Positions 33,741 to 47,339 are shown, numbered from the stretch's first letter. The stretch: 64,000 nt of DNA from Cellulomonas marina (GCF_900111925.1 NZ_FOKA01000005.1:203268-267267); one strand, 5' to 3'. Made by a program: numbers and translations. Notes: generated by a model not told the origin, from the letters alone.

Positions 33741-34949
33741 TCACCCGCCCGGGCGAGGCGCGCCCGTCGGGCGGGACCCGGCCGACGGGCCGGCCGCCGA
33801 CTGCAGCGGGCGGCCGGCGTGGCGCTCGGCGACGAGGTGCTCGACGACCGGCCGCAGCGCGCCCGCGTGCCGGCGGGCCACCGCGCGCTGGCGCTGGTAC
33901 GACGCGCCCTTGCGCAGCACGACCCGCACCTCGTCGAGCTCGCGGGCGCAGCCCAGGCGCTCCGCCACGGGCTCGAGCACCCGCAGCCACCGGCTCACGG
34001 AGTCGGTGACGAGCTCCTCGTCGCCCGACGCGTCGGTGATGAGGATGGCGTCCATGCCGTAGCGGGCCGCGCGCCACTTGTTCTCCTGCGCGAACCACGG
34101 CGGCAGGGTGGGCAGCGGGCGACCCTCGTCGAGCACGGTCGAGAAGTGCTCGACGAGGCAGTGCGTCAGCGCGGAGATGGCGCCGACCTCCAGCAGGTTC
34201 GAGGCGCCGTCGGCGATGCGCATCTCCAGCGTGCCGAAGCGCGGCGCCGGCCGGACGTCCCAACGCACCTCGTCGAACGCGTCGATGACGCCCGTGTGGA
34301 GCATGTCCCCGACGTACTGCTCGAGCTGCTCCCAGTGGTCGAAGCCGAACGGCAGGCCCGCCGTCGGCAGCTGCTGGAACAGCAGGGCCCGGTTCGAGGC
34401 GTAGCCCGTGTCGGCGCCGTCCCAGAAGGGTGAGGACGACGAGAGCGACTGCAGCAGGCCGAAGACGGTGAGCATCGCGCGCGAGAGCGGCAGCACCTTC
34501 GCGCGGTCCTCGATGCCCACGTGCACGTGCACGCCGTAGATGAGCATCTGCCGGCCCCACCACTGCGTGCGGTCGATGAGCGTCGCGTAGCGCTGCTTGT
34601 CCGTGACGCGCTGCTGGTCCCACCGCGCGAAGGGGTGCGTCCCGGCGCCCATGAGCTCGATGCGCAGCGGGCTCGCCGCGGCGGCGACGGCGTCGGTGGC
34701 AGCCCGCAGGTCCGCGACCGCCTCCCCGATGGTCGTGCACTTGCCCGACGAGACCTCGACGGTGTTGAGCAGCAGCTCCGGGGTGAGCCGCCAGCGGTCC
34801 GCGTCGCCGGGGCGCACCTGCGCGAAGATCGCCTCGGCCGCCTGGCGCAGGTCCCCGGAGTCGGCGTCGACGAGCGCGAGCTCCCACTCCAGCCCGACCG
34901 TCGAGCGCTCGGACGCGGCGAAGTCGAGGCGGGCGGGGGCGGCGCTCAC
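33741..34949 (-). CDS. Carboxylate-amine ligase / glutamate-cysteine ligase family 2 (YbdK type)
   Basis: A 402-residue member of the GCS2 family, which joins carboxylates such as glutamate to amines with [15 protein letters not shown] and [17 protein letters not shown] begin the domain, followed by [19 protein letters not shown] and [15 protein letters not shown]. YbdK-like enzymes show weak glutamate-cysteine ligase activity, and actinobacteria that use mycothiol usually employ relatives for other amides, so the substrate is open. GTG 34949 overlaps the stop of the upstream methyltransferase (GTGA). Confidence 0.86.
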   Translation of the reverse strand: MSAAPARLDFAASERSTVGLEWELALVDADSGDLRQAAEAIFAQVRPGDADRWRLTPELLLNTVEVSSGKCTTIGEAVADLRAATDAVAAAASPLRIELMGAGTHPFARWDQQRVTDKQRYATLIDRTQWWGRQMLIYGVHVHVGIEDRAKVLPLSRAMLTVFGLLQSLSSSSPFWDGADTGYASNRALLFQQLPTAGLPFGFDHWEQLEQYVGDMLHTGVIDAFDEVRWDVRPAPRFGTLEMRIADGASNLLEVGAISALTHCLVEHFSTVLDEGRPLPTLPPWFAQENKWRAARYGMDAILITDASGDEELVTDSVSRWLRVLEPVAERLGCARELDEVRVVLRKGASYQRQRAVARRHAGALRPVVEHLVAERHAGRPLQSAAGPSAGSRPTGAPRPGG

Positions 34950-36154
34950 AGCGGCTCCACCACGAGGACGGTCTGCGCGCCCGCGACCCGGGTGAGCACC
35001 ACCGTGGCCTCGGCGTCGCCGCGCAGGTCGAGCTGGCGCCGCAGCTGCTCCGGCACCACCGCGGTGCCCCGCTTCTTGATGGTCAGCCGCCCGACCCCGC
35101 GCGTGCGCAGGTAGGACCGCAGGGCCTTGAGGCCGAACGGCATGCGGTCGAGCACGCGGTAGGCGGTGGCCGTGGGCGCGGCGTGGCGCACGTCGGAGGT
35201 CACGTAGGCGATCGTGCGGTCGACGAGGCGTCCCTGCACCTCCTGGGCGACGAGGGCGACGAGGCCGGCGCGGATGACGGCGCCGTCCGGCTCGTAGAGG
35301 TAGCCGCCGACGGGTCCCGCGTCGACGGGGGGCAGCTCGGGCTCGGCGGTGCCGGGCACGAGGGGCGCGCGCAGCTCGTGGGCGGCTCCGGCCTCGTCGA
35401 GCACGAGGGCGCTGCGGGCCGGGCCGACCGGCGCCAGCGGCCCGAACCACAGGCCCAGCTCGACGACGTCGCCGCCGACCGACACCCACTGCGCCTCCGC
35501 GTCGGCCGGCAGCGCGGTGTGCGGGACGCCGGGGCCGAGCTTGAGGCCGAGCGCCGGGACGCGCCCGCGCAGGGCGAGGACCGCGTCGAGCGGCGGGAGG
35601 TAGGCGGCGGGGTCGAAGAGGCGGCTGCCGGAGCCCGTGCGCCGGGCCGGGTCGGCGTAGACCCCGTCGACGCCCTCCGCCGCGAGGTCGAGGGACAGCC
35701 CGTCGGCCTGCCGCACGCGTGCCTCGGGGAAGTGCCGCAGGTTCACGGTGGCCAGGGCGGCGGTGGTCTCGTCGACGTCGGTGGCGAGCACGCGCAGGCC
35801 CGAGCCCGCCAGCGCGAGGCTGTCCGCGCCGATCCCGCACGTGAGGTCGGCGACGTGCGTGCAGCCCGCGTCGCGGTAGCGCCGGGCGTGCCGCGCGGCG
35901 ACCACGAGCCGCGTCGCCTGCTCCAGGCCGGCGGGCGTCAGCAGCATGCCCTCGGCGAACTCCCCGAACTTCGCCCGCGCCCGGGCCCGCAGCCGGGACT
36001 GCGTGAGCGCCGCGGCGACGAGGGCCGGGTCCAGCCCGTCGGCCCGCAGGCGCGTGGACAGCGCCATCGCGCGGTCCTCGTCGTAGGGCGGCAGGGCCTG
36101 CAGCAGCGCCCACCCCTCGGGCGAGAGGAGCTGGGCCAGGCCGTCGGCATCCAC
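34946..36154 (-). CDS. Class I SAM-dependent methyltransferase with THUMP-like C-terminal domain
   Basis: A 402-residue predicted RNA or nucleotide methyltransferase. The Rossmann motif I is [17 protein letters not shown], with [11 protein letters not shown] as motif II and [11 protein letters not shown] near the active site. The C-terminal part ending with [19 protein letters not shown] matches the THUMP-like domain found in this actinobacterial family. The substrate is unknown to me. It is divergent from groES and coupled to the GCS2-type ligase gene. Confidence 0.82.
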   Translation of the reverse strand: MDADGLAQLLSPEGWALLQALPPYDEDRAMALSTRLRADGLDPALVAAALTQSRLRARARAKFGEFAEGMLLTPAGLEQATRLVVAARHARRYRDAGCTHVADLTCGIGADSLALAGSGLRVLATDVDETTAALATVNLRHFPEARVRQADGLSLDLAAEGVDGVYADPARRTGSGSRLFDPAAYLPPLDAVLALRGRVPALGLKLGPGVPHTALPADAEAQWVSVGGDVVELGLWFGPLAPVGPARSALVLDEAGAAHELRAPLVPGTAEPELPPVDAGPVGGYLYEPDGAVIRAGLVALVAQEVQGRLVDRTIAYVTSDVRHAAPTATAYRVLDRMPFGLKALRSYLRTRGVGRLTIKKRGTAVVPEQLRRQLDLRGDAEATVVLTRVAGAQTVLVVEPL

Positions 36155-36197
36155 GTCGCGATCCTCCCACGCCCCTCCGGCGGGGCGGGGAGGCGTG

Positions 36198-36224
36198 CTG
36201 GCACTCGCCTTGACCGAGTGCTAA
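36198..36224 (+). promoter_or_regulatory. CIRCE element (HrcA operator) of groES
   Basis: CTGGCACTC-N9-GAGTGCTAA matches the CIRCE consensus TTAGCACTC-N9-GAGTGCTAA with two changes in the left arm. It overlaps the -35 box, the expected place for HrcA repression. Confidence 0.88.
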
Positions 36225-36238
36225 CGCGTTCCTACAGT
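36210..36238 (+). promoter_or_regulatory. Sigma-A promoter of groES
   Basis: TTGACC (36210-36215), a 17-base spacer and TACAGT (36233-36238). The -35 box lies within the CIRCE element. The leader to the GTG at 36344 is about 100 bases. Confidence 0.82.
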
Positions 36239-36343
36239 GAGCACCGGCACGCGACAGGCCCCGGCACCCGCGACGACGGTGGCCCGCAGCGTGGCAACCG
36301 ACATCCGCAAGCAGTTCCCTCACACGTGAAGGGGAGGTCCGCT

Positions 36344-36658
36344 GTGACGGTCTCCACGGAGTCCAAGGTCGGCATCAAGCCGCTCGAGGACCGCATCCTC
36401 GTCAAGACGCTCGAGGCGGAGCAGACGACCTCGTTCGGTCTGGTCATCCCGGACAGCGCCAAGGAGAAGCCCCAGGAGGGCACCGTCCTGGCCGTCGGCC
36501 CGGGCCGGATCGACGACAAGGGCAACCGCGTCCCGCTGGACGTCGCCGTCGACGACGTCGTCATCTACTCCAAGTACGGCGGCACCGAGGTGAAGTACAA
36601 CGGCGAGGAGTACCTCATCCTCTCCGCGCGCGACATCCTGGCGGTCGTCACGAAGTGA
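36344..36658 (+). CDS. groES: Co-chaperonin GroES
   Basis: Lid of the GroEL folding chamber; 104 residues. The sequence [19 protein letters not shown], the mobile-loop [17 protein letters not shown] and the final [13 protein letters not shown] are typical. GTG 36344 is preceded by AAGGGGAGG. HrcA control is indicated by the CIRCE box. Odd: no groEL follows, although a groES-groEL1 pair is normal in actinobacteria; a terminator and the whiB gene come next, so GroEL must be encoded elsewhere. Confidence 0.97.
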   Translation: MTVSTESKVGIKPLEDRILVKTLEAEQTTSFGLVIPDSAKEKPQEGTVLAVGPGRIDDKGNRVPLDVAVDDVVIYSKYGGTEVKYNGEEYLILSARDILAVVTK

Positions 36659-36690
36659 CCCCGCCGCCGCGGTGACGCGGCAGCAGCACG

Positions 36691-36722
36691 GAGGCCCCTC
36701 GTCCTGACGGACGGGGGGCCTC
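36691..36722 (+). terminator. Terminator after groES
   Basis: A 14-pair stem (one G-U pair) with AGGCCCCTCGTCC against GGACGGGGGGCCT and a four-base TGAC loop, followed by TGTCGTCG. Its location just after groES confirms that the gene is transcribed alone. Confidence 0.8.
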
Positions 36723-36767
36723 TGTCGTCGCGCGTGCCGGGGTCGCACCGATGGGGGTGCGCACCTC

Positions 36768-36799
<32 letters not shown>

Positions 36800-36990
36800 G
36801 CGGCGCGGTCGGCACGCACGACGTGGTGGTGGTCGACCGCCGACCTACCGGCGGTGCCATCTGCCCGGGGACGCAGACGGGCCGCGGTCCCCGGCGCCCT
36901 GCCGCGCCGGGCCGCGGCCCGTCCTGGAGAGCCGACGGCGCAGGGCCGGCGGCGAGCTGGTGCAGCCGGCGCAGGGCGCCGGCCGAAGGG

Positions 36991-37287
36991 TCAGACGACG
37001 GCGCGCCGACCGGACTGCTGGGCGAGGACCTCGGCCCGCTCGTCCTCGGACAGGCCGCCCCACACGCCGTAGGGCTCCCGCACGCTGAGCGACTGCTTGC
37101 GGCACTGCTCGATGACCGGGCAGGTGGCGCAGACGGCCTTGGCCGCCTCGGCACGACGACGACGGGCGGCGCCGCGCTCACCCTCGGGGTGGAAGAACAG
37201 CGTCGGGTCGGCCTCGCGGCACGCGCCCTCGAACTGCCACTCCCACAGGTCCATCACCGGTCCGGGCAGTCGCGAGATCTCCGCCAT
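36991..37287 (-). CDS. whiB3: WhiB-family iron-sulfur transcriptional regulator, WhiB3/WhiD type
   Basis: A 98-residue WhiB protein with the four [4Fe-4S] ligands C23, C53, C56 and C62 and the GVWGG turn, followed by a basic C-terminus. LPGP and LWEWQFEGACREADPTLFFHPEGERG closely resemble M. tuberculosis WhiB3 and Streptomyces WhiD. Those genes also sit between groES/groEL and guaB and, in Streptomyces, beside bldM, as here. WhiB proteins act by binding the RNA polymerase sigma factor and sense redox state or NO. The ATG at 37287 has GAGGAGG upstream. Confidence 0.93.
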   Translation of the reverse strand: MAEISRLPGPVMDLWEWQFEGACREADPTLFFHPEGERGAARRRRAEAAKAVCATCPVIEQCRKQSLSVREPYGVWGGLSEDERAEVLAQQSGRRAVV

Positions 37288-37383
37288 GTCGTCCTCCTCG
37301 TGTCGGCCCGGGGGCCGGTCAGTGCGTGGTGCGGGCCTCGGAGTCCCGGTGCCTCGGCACCCGCTCCGTCCTGCTGAGCAGCA

Positions 37384-37412
37384 ACGCTACAACCGCGCCA
37401 GAAGTTGTTCAA
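37384..37412 (-). promoter_or_regulatory. Sigma-A promoter of the whiB3-like gene
   Basis: On the minus strand TTGAAC (37412-37407), a 17-base spacer and TAGCGT (37389-37384). The leader to the ATG is roughly 90 bases. A GGGTC-T-GACCC palindrome lies just upstream of the -35 box at 37414-37424. Confidence 0.78.
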
Positions 37413-37535
37413 GGGTCTGACCCTGACCAATTTCGACCGGTTCCGGAGCGGTCCATGGCGCGGTGCTGACCCGCTGCCACGTCGACCACCGGGACGGGCC
37501 GGGCTCGGTCGGCGTCCGGCTGGCATGATCGGGCC

Positions 37536-41341
<3,806 letters not shown>

Positions 41342-41350
41342 GGGCGGCTG

Positions 41351-42172
41351 TCAGGCGGCGACGGGCGACGGCACGACGAGGGCCGGCCAGGACGGGTCCG
41401 CGTCCGGGCCGGTCTCCCCGCGCTCGCGGCGCCGGGCGTTGACGGCCTCGGCCCAGCGCCGGTGCGCCCGGGCCTGGAAGGCGTGCAGCTCGGCGGGGTC
41501 GGCGTCGCCGAGCGCCGGGAACCGCTCGACGAGGCGGCCCAGCACGTCGAGCGTCGCCAGCACGTCGACGTGCGCGGTGTGCAGGTCGCCGTCGGCCGTC
41601 ACGCCGTAGAGGCGGCACAGGTCGCCCAGCCGGCGGGGGCCGCGCCGGTGACGGTCCTGGGCGCGGTCGAGCACGAGCGGGTCGAGCACCGGCGCGGCGG
41701 CGCGGCCCAGGCGCTCGGGCAGCGTGGGCAGGCCGTGCCGGCGCAGCTCCGCGTCGAGGATCGACAGGTCGAAGCAGGCGTTGAAGGCCACCACGGGCGT
41801 GCCCTCGGCCAGCGCGGCGGCCAGGGCGCCGGCGACCTCGTCGAGCACGGCGGCCGGCGGGCGCCCGTGGGCGCGCGCGTGCGCGGTGCTGATGCCGTGC
41901 ACGGCGCTGGCCGCCGCCGGGATCTCCACCCCGGGGTCGACCAGCCAGGAGCGCACGCGGGTGCCGTGCGCGTCCCGGAGCACCAGCGCCGCGGCGACGA
42001 TGCGGTCCCGGGCCACGTCCACCCCGGTGGTCTCCGTGTCGAAGCCCAGGAGCGGCCCCCGCGTCCACGACGCCGGACGTGCCCACGTGCGCCGGACGGC
42101 CACCGCCACGACGCGGCCCACCCAGCGGCCCAGCGGTCCGTGCGCCCCGTGCCTGCCGTCGCTGCCGTGCAC
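41351..42172 (-). CDS. DnaQ-like DEDDh 3'-5' exonuclease
   Basis: A 273-residue exonuclease of the proofreading/DnaQ superfamily. Exo I is FDTETTG (Asp45, Glu47), Exo II NACFDLSIL and Exo III HTAHVDVLAT, the DEDDh pattern with His before the last Asp. It stands alone, not fused to a polymerase, so a role in DNA repair or RNA processing is possible; the exact role is unknown. The N-terminal 40 residues are Arg/Gly-rich and outside the fold. It is convergent with guaB, with nine bases between the stop codons. Confidence 0.88.
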   Translation of the reverse strand: MHGSDGRHGAHGPLGRWVGRVVAVAVRRTWARPASWTRGPLLGFDTETTGVDVARDRIVAAALVLRDAHGTRVRSWLVDPGVEIPAAASAVHGISTAHARAHGRPPAAVLDEVAGALAAALAEGTPVVAFNACFDLSILDAELRRHGLPTLPERLGRAAAPVLDPLVLDRAQDRHRRGPRRLGDLCRLYGVTADGDLHTAHVDVLATLDVLGRLVERFPALGDADPAELHAFQARAHRRWAEAVNARRRERGETGPDADPSWPALVVPSPVAA

Positions 42173-42315
42173 GCGTCCCGTCCCGTCCCTCTCCGCACGA
42201 CCTCACCCGGTCGCGTCGTGCTCCTCGTCGTGACGTCCGTCCGTCCGACCGTGCGCCAGCCTCCCACCGCCCACCGACAGGCCGGGGCAGGCGCACCGGC
42301 GTCGTGGGCGGCCGA

Positions 42316-42321
42316 TAGCCT
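42316..42321 (+). promoter_or_regulatory. Leaderless-type -10 hexamer for guaB3
   Basis: TAGCCT lies seven bases before the guaB3 GTG. Confidence 0.5.
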
Positions 42322-42328
42322 GGGCCGC

Positions 42329-43453
42329 GTGAGCAACGAGATCGAGATCGGCCGGGGCAAGCGCGGGCGTCGGGCGTACTCCTTCGACGACGTCGCCGTC
42401 GTCCCCTCCCGCCGGACCCGCGACCCCGAGGAGGTCTCGGTCGGCTGGCAGATCGACGCCTACCACCTGGACCTGCCCATCCTCGCGGCGCCGATGGACT
42501 CCGTCATGAGCCCCGCGACGGCGGTCGCGCTCGGCCGCGCCGGTGGCGTCGGCGTGCTCGACCTCGAGGGGCTGTGGACGCGCCACGAGGACCCGCAGCC
42601 CCTGCTCGACGAGATCGCGGCCCTGCCCGCGGACGGGGTCACCGCCCGCCTGCAGGAGATCTACGCCGCGCCCGTGCGCCCGGAGCTCATCGCCGAGCGC
42701 ATCCGGCAGATCCGGGCGGAGGGCGTCGTCGTCGCCGGGTCGCTGTCGCCGCAGCGGACCCAGGAGCACTGGCGGACCGTCGTCGACGCCGGCGTCGACC
42801 TGTTCGTCATCCGCGGGACCACCGTGTCGGCCGAGCACGTGTCGGCGCGCGCCGAGCCGCTCAACCTCAAGCGCTTCATCTACGAGCTGGACGTGCCCGT
42901 CATCGTCGGCGGCGCGGCCACGTACACCGCGGCCCTGCACCTCATGCGCACCGGCGCCGCGGGCGTCCTCGTCGGGTTCGGCGGCGGCGCCGCGCACACG
43001 ACGCGCACGTCGCTGGGGATCCACGCGCCCATGGCCACGGCGGTCGCCGACGTGGCCGCCGCCCGCCGGGACTACCTCGACGAGTCCGGCGGCCGGTACG
43101 TGCACGTCATCGCCGACGGCGGCGTCGGCCGGTCCGGGGACCTCGTCAAGGCCATCGCCTGCGGGGCGGACGCCGTCATGCTCGGCGCGGCCCTCGCACG
43201 CGCCGCCGAGGCGCCCGGTGACGGCTACCACTGGGGCTCCGAGGCGCACCACCCGCGGCTGCCCCGCGGCGAGCGCGTGCACGTGGGCACCGCCGGCACG
43301 CTCGAGCAGATCCTGTTCGGCCCCGGGCGCACGGCCGACGGCACGCTGAACCTCGTCGGCGCCCTGCGGCACGCGATGGCGACGACCGGGTACTCCGACC
43401 TCAAGGAGTTCCAGCGCGTCGAGGTCGTCGTGTCGCCGTACCAGCCCCGCTGA
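42329..43453 (+). CDS. guaB3: GuaB3 family IMP dehydrogenase-related protein
   Basis: A 374-residue IMPDH-like TIM barrel without CBS domains, matching the GuaB3 family always found next to guaB in actinobacteria. Typical parts are RRAYSFDDVAVVPSRRTRDP, ILAAPMDSVMSPATAVALG, VHVIADGGVGRSGD and the C-terminal MATTGYSDLKEFQRVEVVV. Odd: the loop that carries the catalytic Cys in IMPDH (GSICTTR in the GuaB here) reads GAAHTTRTSLG, with His223 in the Cys position. Ordinary IMPDH chemistry is therefore unlikely. The GTG at 42329 has TAGCCT seven bases upstream. Confidence 0.93.
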   Translation: MSNEIEIGRGKRGRRAYSFDDVAVVPSRRTRDPEEVSVGWQIDAYHLDLPILAAPMDSVMSPATAVALGRAGGVGVLDLEGLWTRHEDPQPLLDEIAALPADGVTARLQEIYAAPVRPELIAERIRQIRAEGVVVAGSLSPQRTQEHWRTVVDAGVDLFVIRGTTVSAEHVSARAEPLNLKRFIYELDVPVIVGGAATYTAALHLMRTGAAGVLVGFGGGAAHTTRTSLGIHAPMATAVADVAAARRDYLDESGGRYVHVIADGGVGRSGDLVKAIACGADAVMLGAALARAAEAPGDGYHWGSEAHHPRLPRGERVHVGTAGTLEQILFGPGRTADGTLNLVGALRHAMATTGYSDLKEFQRVEVVVSPYQPR

Positions 43454-43521
43454 GCCCTCCGCCGTCCCCGTCCACGCCGCCGTCCGTGCCGCCGTTCCGT
43501 CCCCGATCGCAGAGGTAGGTC

Positions 43522-44922
43522 ATGTCCGACGACGAGTACCGCATCGAGCACGACACGATGGGGGAGGTCCGCGTGCCCGCGAAGGCCCGCTACCGCGCCC
43601 AGACGCAGCGCGCGGTGGAGAACTTCGCCATCTCCGGCACCGGCCTGGCGCGGCACCACATCGCCGCGCTGGCGCAGATCAAGCGGGCCGCGGCGCTGGC
43701 CAACGCCGAGCGCGGGATCCTCGCCCAGGACCTGGCCGAGGCGATCGCCGCCGCCGCCGACGAGGTCGTCGAGGGCCGCTGGGACGCCGAGTTCCCCGTC
43801 GACGTGTTCCAGACGGGTTCGGGCACGAGCTCCAACATGAACACGAACGAGGTTCTGGCCACGCTCGCCGCCGAGCGCCTCGGAGCGCCGGTCCACCCGA
43901 ACGACCACGTGAACGCCTCGCAGTCGTCCAACGACGTCTTCCCGGCCTCCATCCACGTCGCCGCCTACGCCGCCCTCGAGGCGGACCTCCTGCCCGCGCT
44001 GGACCACCTGGCCGCGACCCTCGAGGCGAAGGCCGCGGAGTTCGCCACCGTCGTGAAGTCGGGGCGCACGCACCTCATGGACGCCACGCCGGTCACGCTC
44101 GGCCAGGAGTTCGGCGGGTACGCCGCCCAGGTGCGGCACGGCATCGCCCGGGTCCGCGCGGTGCTGCCGCGCCTGGCGGAGCTGCCCCTGGGCGGCACGG
44201 CCGTCGGCACGGGCATCAACACGCCGCCCGGCTTCCCCCAGCGGGTCATCGCGCTCGTCGCCGAGCGGACGGGGCTGCCCTTCGTCGAGGCCGCGGACCA
44301 CTTCGAGGCCCAGAGCGCGCAGGACTCCTTCGTCGAGACGTCGGGTGCCCTGCGGACGGTGGCGGTGTCCCTCGTCAAGATCTGCAACGACCTGCGGTGG
44401 ATGGGCTCGGGGCCGCGTGCCGGCCTGGGCGAGATCGCCCTGCCGGACCTGCAGCCGGGCTCGTCGATCATGCCGGGCAAGGTGAACCCGGTCATCCCCG
44501 AGGCGGTGCTGCAGGTCTGCGCGCAGGTCATCGGCAACGACGCGGCCATCGTCTTCGCGGGCTCGTCCGGGGCGTTCGAGCTGAACGTCATGCTCCCGGT
44601 CACGGCGCGCAACCTGCTCGAGCAGATCACCCTGCTGGCGCGGGGGTCCGAGCACCTGGCGGACCGGTGCGTGGCCGGCACGACGGCGAACGTCGAGCGG
44701 TGCCTGGAGCTCGCGGAGTCCTCCCCGTCCATCGTCACGCCGCTGAACCGCCACATCGGCTACGAGGCCGCGGCGAAGATCGCCAAGCACGCGGTGGCGG
44801 AGGGGCTGACGATCCGCCAGGCGGTGCTCGACCTGGGCTACGTCGAGCGCGGCGAGCTCACCACCGAGACCCTCGACCAGGCCCTCGACGTGCTCTCCAT
44901 GACGGCGCCGCCGCGGGGCTGA
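43522..44922 (+). CDS. fumC: Class II fumarate hydratase
   Basis: Fumarate to malate in the TCA cycle; 466 residues, normal length. Signature [11 protein letters not shown], the [14 protein letters not shown] substrate loop and [18 protein letters not shown] are all present. ATG 43522 has AGAGGTAGG upstream. It is a single gene ended by a strong stem-loop. Confidence 0.97.
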   Translation: MSDDEYRIEHDTMGEVRVPAKARYRAQTQRAVENFAISGTGLARHHIAALAQIKRAAALANAERGILAQDLAEAIAAAADEVVEGRWDAEFPVDVFQTGSGTSSNMNTNEVLATLAAERLGAPVHPNDHVNASQSSNDVFPASIHVAAYAALEADLLPALDHLAATLEAKAAEFATVVKSGRTHLMDATPVTLGQEFGGYAAQVRHGIARVRAVLPRLAELPLGGTAVGTGINTPPGFPQRVIALVAERTGLPFVEAADHFEAQSAQDSFVETSGALRTVAVSLVKICNDLRWMGSGPRAGLGEIALPDLQPGSSIMPGKVNPVIPEAVLQVCAQVIGNDAAIVFAGSSGAFELNVMLPVTARNLLEQITLLARGSEHLADRCVAGTTANVERCLELAESSPSIVTPLNRHIGYEAAAKIAKHAVAEGLTIRQAVLDLGYVERGELTTETLDQALDVLSMTAPPRG

Positions 44923-44942
44923 CCCGCCGCGCCGCCGCCGGC

Positions 44943-44972
44943 AGGGCCAGGTTCCCGCGGGGACCTGGCCCT
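44943..44972 (+). terminator. Terminator after fumC
   Basis: AGGGCCAGGTTCCC (44943-44956) pairs with GGGGACCTGGCCCT (44959-44972), 14 pairs with one G-U; the innermost pairs must open to form the loop. It separates fumC from the fructose operon. Confidence 0.75.
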
Positions 44973-45082
44973 GTGGCGTACCCGGGGATCGTCGGGCACC
45001 GTGGGTCACCCGGGCGGGGAAGAACGGGCAGGACCGGTCTCCATCCGGATGTGGGAATGCGCCCGAATCTGCCCGGAAGGGC

Positions 45083-45112
45083 TTGACATGGTGCTCCGAC
45101 CCGGCGCATCCT
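45083..45112 (+). promoter_or_regulatory. Promoter of the fructose PTS operon
   Basis: TTGACA (45083-45088), an 18-base spacer and CATCCT (45107-45112). The leader of about 50 bases ends at the fruR GTG. FruR probably acts on this promoter, but I cannot assign its operator. Confidence 0.6.
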
Positions 45113-45167
45113 GGTCCTACCACGGCGCCAGCAGAGAAGCGCGCCCCGTCACGACGGAGTCGACGAC

Positions 45168-45929
45168 GTGTACGCACCGGAGCGCCACCAGCAGATCCTG
45201 GCGTGGGCCCGCCAGCGGGGCCGCGTGGACGTCACCTCCCTGGCGGCCGAGCTCGACGTGACCGCCGAGACCGTCCGCCGGGACCTCACCGCCCTCGAGC
45301 GGCACGGCCTGGTGCGGCGCGTGCACGGCGGCGCCATCCCGGTCGAGCGCCTCGGCATCGAGCCGGGCATCGCCGACCGCGAGCGGGTGCTGTCGGGGGA
45401 GAAGGAGCGGATCGCCAAGACCGCGCTCGAGGAGCTGCCCGAGGGCGGCGCCGTCATCCTCGACGCGGGCACCACGACCGTGCGCCTGGCGGAGATGCTG
45501 CCCACGGACCGCGAGCTGACCGTCGTCACGCACGCCCTGCCGGTGGCGACCGTGCTGGCCACGCGGCCGGGCATCACGCTGCACCTCGTCGGCGGCACCG
45601 TCCGCGGGCGCACGCTGGCCGCGGTCGGCACCTGGGCGGAGCGCGCGCTGCAGGACATCCACGCCGACGTCGCGATCCTCGGCACCAACGGGCTGAGCGT
45701 CGAGCACGGCGTCACCACCCCCGACCTCGCGGAGGCCGCCGTGAAGCGCATGCTCGTCCAGGCCGCCCGGCGCACCGTCGTGCTGGCGGACCACACGAAG
45801 ATCGGCCGCTCGGAGTTCGCGCGCGTCGCCGCCCTGTCGGAGGTCGACACGGTGGTCACCGACGACGGCGTCGACGGCGACCTCGTCGACGAGATCGAGG
45901 CCGCCGGCCCCCGGGTGGTGCGGGCATGA
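45168..45929 (+). CDS. fruR: DeoR-family regulator of the fructose operon
   Basis: A 253-residue DeoR-type repressor. The N-terminal winged helix has RHQQILAWARQRGRVDVTSL and TAETVRRDLTALERHGLVRR; the C-terminal sugar-phosphate sensor domain has ILDAGTTTVRLAEML and GTNGLSVEHGVTTPD. It probably responds to fructose-1-phosphate. GTG 45168 has GGAG about eight bases upstream. It is the first gene of a tightly overlapping operon with fruK. Confidence 0.92.
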   Translation: MYAPERHQQILAWARQRGRVDVTSLAAELDVTAETVRRDLTALERHGLVRRVHGGAIPVERLGIEPGIADRERVLSGEKERIAKTALEELPEGGAVILDAGTTTVRLAEMLPTDRELTVVTHALPVATVLATRPGITLHLVGGTVRGRTLAAVGTWAERALQDIHADVAILGTNGLSVEHGVTTPDLAEAAVKRMLVQAARRTVVLADHTKIGRSEFARVAALSEVDTVVTDDGVDGDLVDEIEAAGPRVVRA

Positions 45930-46882
45930 TCGTCACGCTGACCCCGAACCCGTCGCTGGACCGCGCGCTGGACGTCGAGCACGTCGAGCTCGGCGAGGTG
46001 AACCGGGCCGTCGCCGCCCACACGGACCCGGGCGGCAAGGGCATCAACGTCTCCCGCGCGCTCGTCGCGCAGGGCGTCGCCTCCGTCGCCGTGCTGCCGG
46101 TCGGCGGCGCGGACGGCGCGCACCTCACCGCGCTGCTCGCCGAGGTCGGCGTGCCGGCCGTGGCCGTGCCCGTCTCCGGCGCGACGCGGTCCAACTTCAC
46201 GCTCGCCGAGATCGGCGGCGCCACGACGAAGGTCAACGCCCCCGGCCACGTCCTGTCCGACGCCGAGGTGGGGGCCCTGCTCGACGCGGTCGACGCCCAG
46301 CTCGCGCTGGCGCCCCGCGCGCTCGTCGGCGCCGGCAGCCTGCCGGCCGGGGCGGGTGACGACCTCTACGCCCGCGTCGGCGCGCTCGCCGCCCGGCACG
46401 GCGTCCCCTACGTGCTCGACACCTCGGGCACGGCGCTCACCGCGGCGGTCGCCGCCGGGGGCGTCGAGCTCGTCAAGCCCAACGACGAGGAGCTCGCCGA
46501 GCTCGTCGGCCGTGACCTCGTCACGGTCGGGGACGTCGTCGGCGCCGCATCCGAGGTCATCGCCCGTGGCACGCGGGCCGTCCTCGTCTCCCTCGGGTCG
46601 CACGGCGCGCTGCTCGTGCGGGCGGAGGGCACCTGGTGGGCCGGGGGAGCACCCCTCGTCGCCGCCTCCACGGTCGGCGCGGGGGACACCACCCTCGCCG
46701 GCTACCTCGCCGCGGAGGACCCCGCGACCGACCCCGCGACGCGCCTGCGCACGGCCGTCGCCTGGGGACGCGCCGCCGTGCTGCTGCCCGGCACCGCGAC
46801 CCCGACGCCCGCCGACGTGCACCTCGACGAGGTCCGTGTCGTCGTCGGGCCCGACCCCCGCCTCGCCCTCAAGGAGCTGTGA
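45926..46882 (+). CDS. fruK: 1-phosphofructokinase
   Basis: Phosphorylates fructose-1-phosphate to fructose-1,6-bisphosphate; 318 residues, PfkB family. The N-terminal TLTPNPSLDRALDVEHVELG is the FruK hallmark, with GGKGINVSRAL, LVKPNDEELAELV and the catalytic STVGAGDTTLAGYLA. ATG 45926 overlaps the fruR stop (ATGA). Confidence 0.95.
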   Translation: MIVTLTPNPSLDRALDVEHVELGEVNRAVAAHTDPGGKGINVSRALVAQGVASVAVLPVGGADGAHLTALLAEVGVPAVAVPVSGATRSNFTLAEIGGATTKVNAPGHVLSDAEVGALLDAVDAQLALAPRALVGAGSLPAGAGDDLYARVGALAARHGVPYVLDTSGTALTAAVAAGGVELVKPNDEELAELVGRDLVTVGDVVGAASEVIARGTRAVLVSLGSHGALLVRAEGTWWAGGAPLVAASTVGAGDTTLAGYLAAEDPATDPATRLRTAVAWGRAAVLLPGTATPTPADVHLDEVRVVVGPDPRLALKEL

Positions 46883-46883
46883 C

Positions 46884-47339
46884 GTGAGCACCCCCCTCAT
46901 CACCGCCGACCTGGTCGCCGTCGACCTCGTCGCGTCCGACCGCGACGAGGCCACCCGGGCCCTGGTCGCCAAGCTCGCCGCCGCGGGCCGCGTCACGGAC
47001 GCCGACGGCTTCCTGGCCGACGTGCGCGCCCGGGAGGCGCAGATGCCGACCGGGATGCCCGGCGGCGTCGGCCTGCCGCACGCCCGCTCCGAGCACGTCA
47101 CCGTGCCGAGCCTCGCCGTGGGCAAGCTCGCCCAGGGCGTCGACTGGGGCGCCCCCGACGGCCCCGCCACCCTGGTGTTCCTCATCGCCGCGCCCGCCGC
47201 GGGCGACGCGGACCACCTCCAGATCCTCGCCGCCCTGGCCCGCCGGCTGGTGCACGAGTCCTTCCGCAGCTCGCTGCTGAGCGCCCCCGATGCCGGCACG
47301 GTCGCCGACATCGTCACCCGAGAGGTCGTTGTCCGATGA
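46884..47339 (+). CDS. PTS fructose-type EIIA component
   Basis: Carries phosphate from HPr to EIIB; 151 residues. The phosphorylated histidine is His66 in GGVGLPHARSEHV. The fold begins ITADLVAVDLVASDRDEATR. It is a separate protein, whereas many bacteria fuse EIIA to HPr or EIIBC. GTG 46884 follows the fruK stop by one base; the stop overlaps the EIIBC start (ATGA). Confidence 0.93.
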   Translation: MSTPLITADLVAVDLVASDRDEATRALVAKLAAAGRVTDADGFLADVRAREAQMPTGMPGGVGLPHARSEHVTVPSLAVGKLAQGVDWGAPDGPATLVFLIAAPAAGDADHLQILAALARRLVHESFRSSLLSAPDAGTVADIVTREVVVR

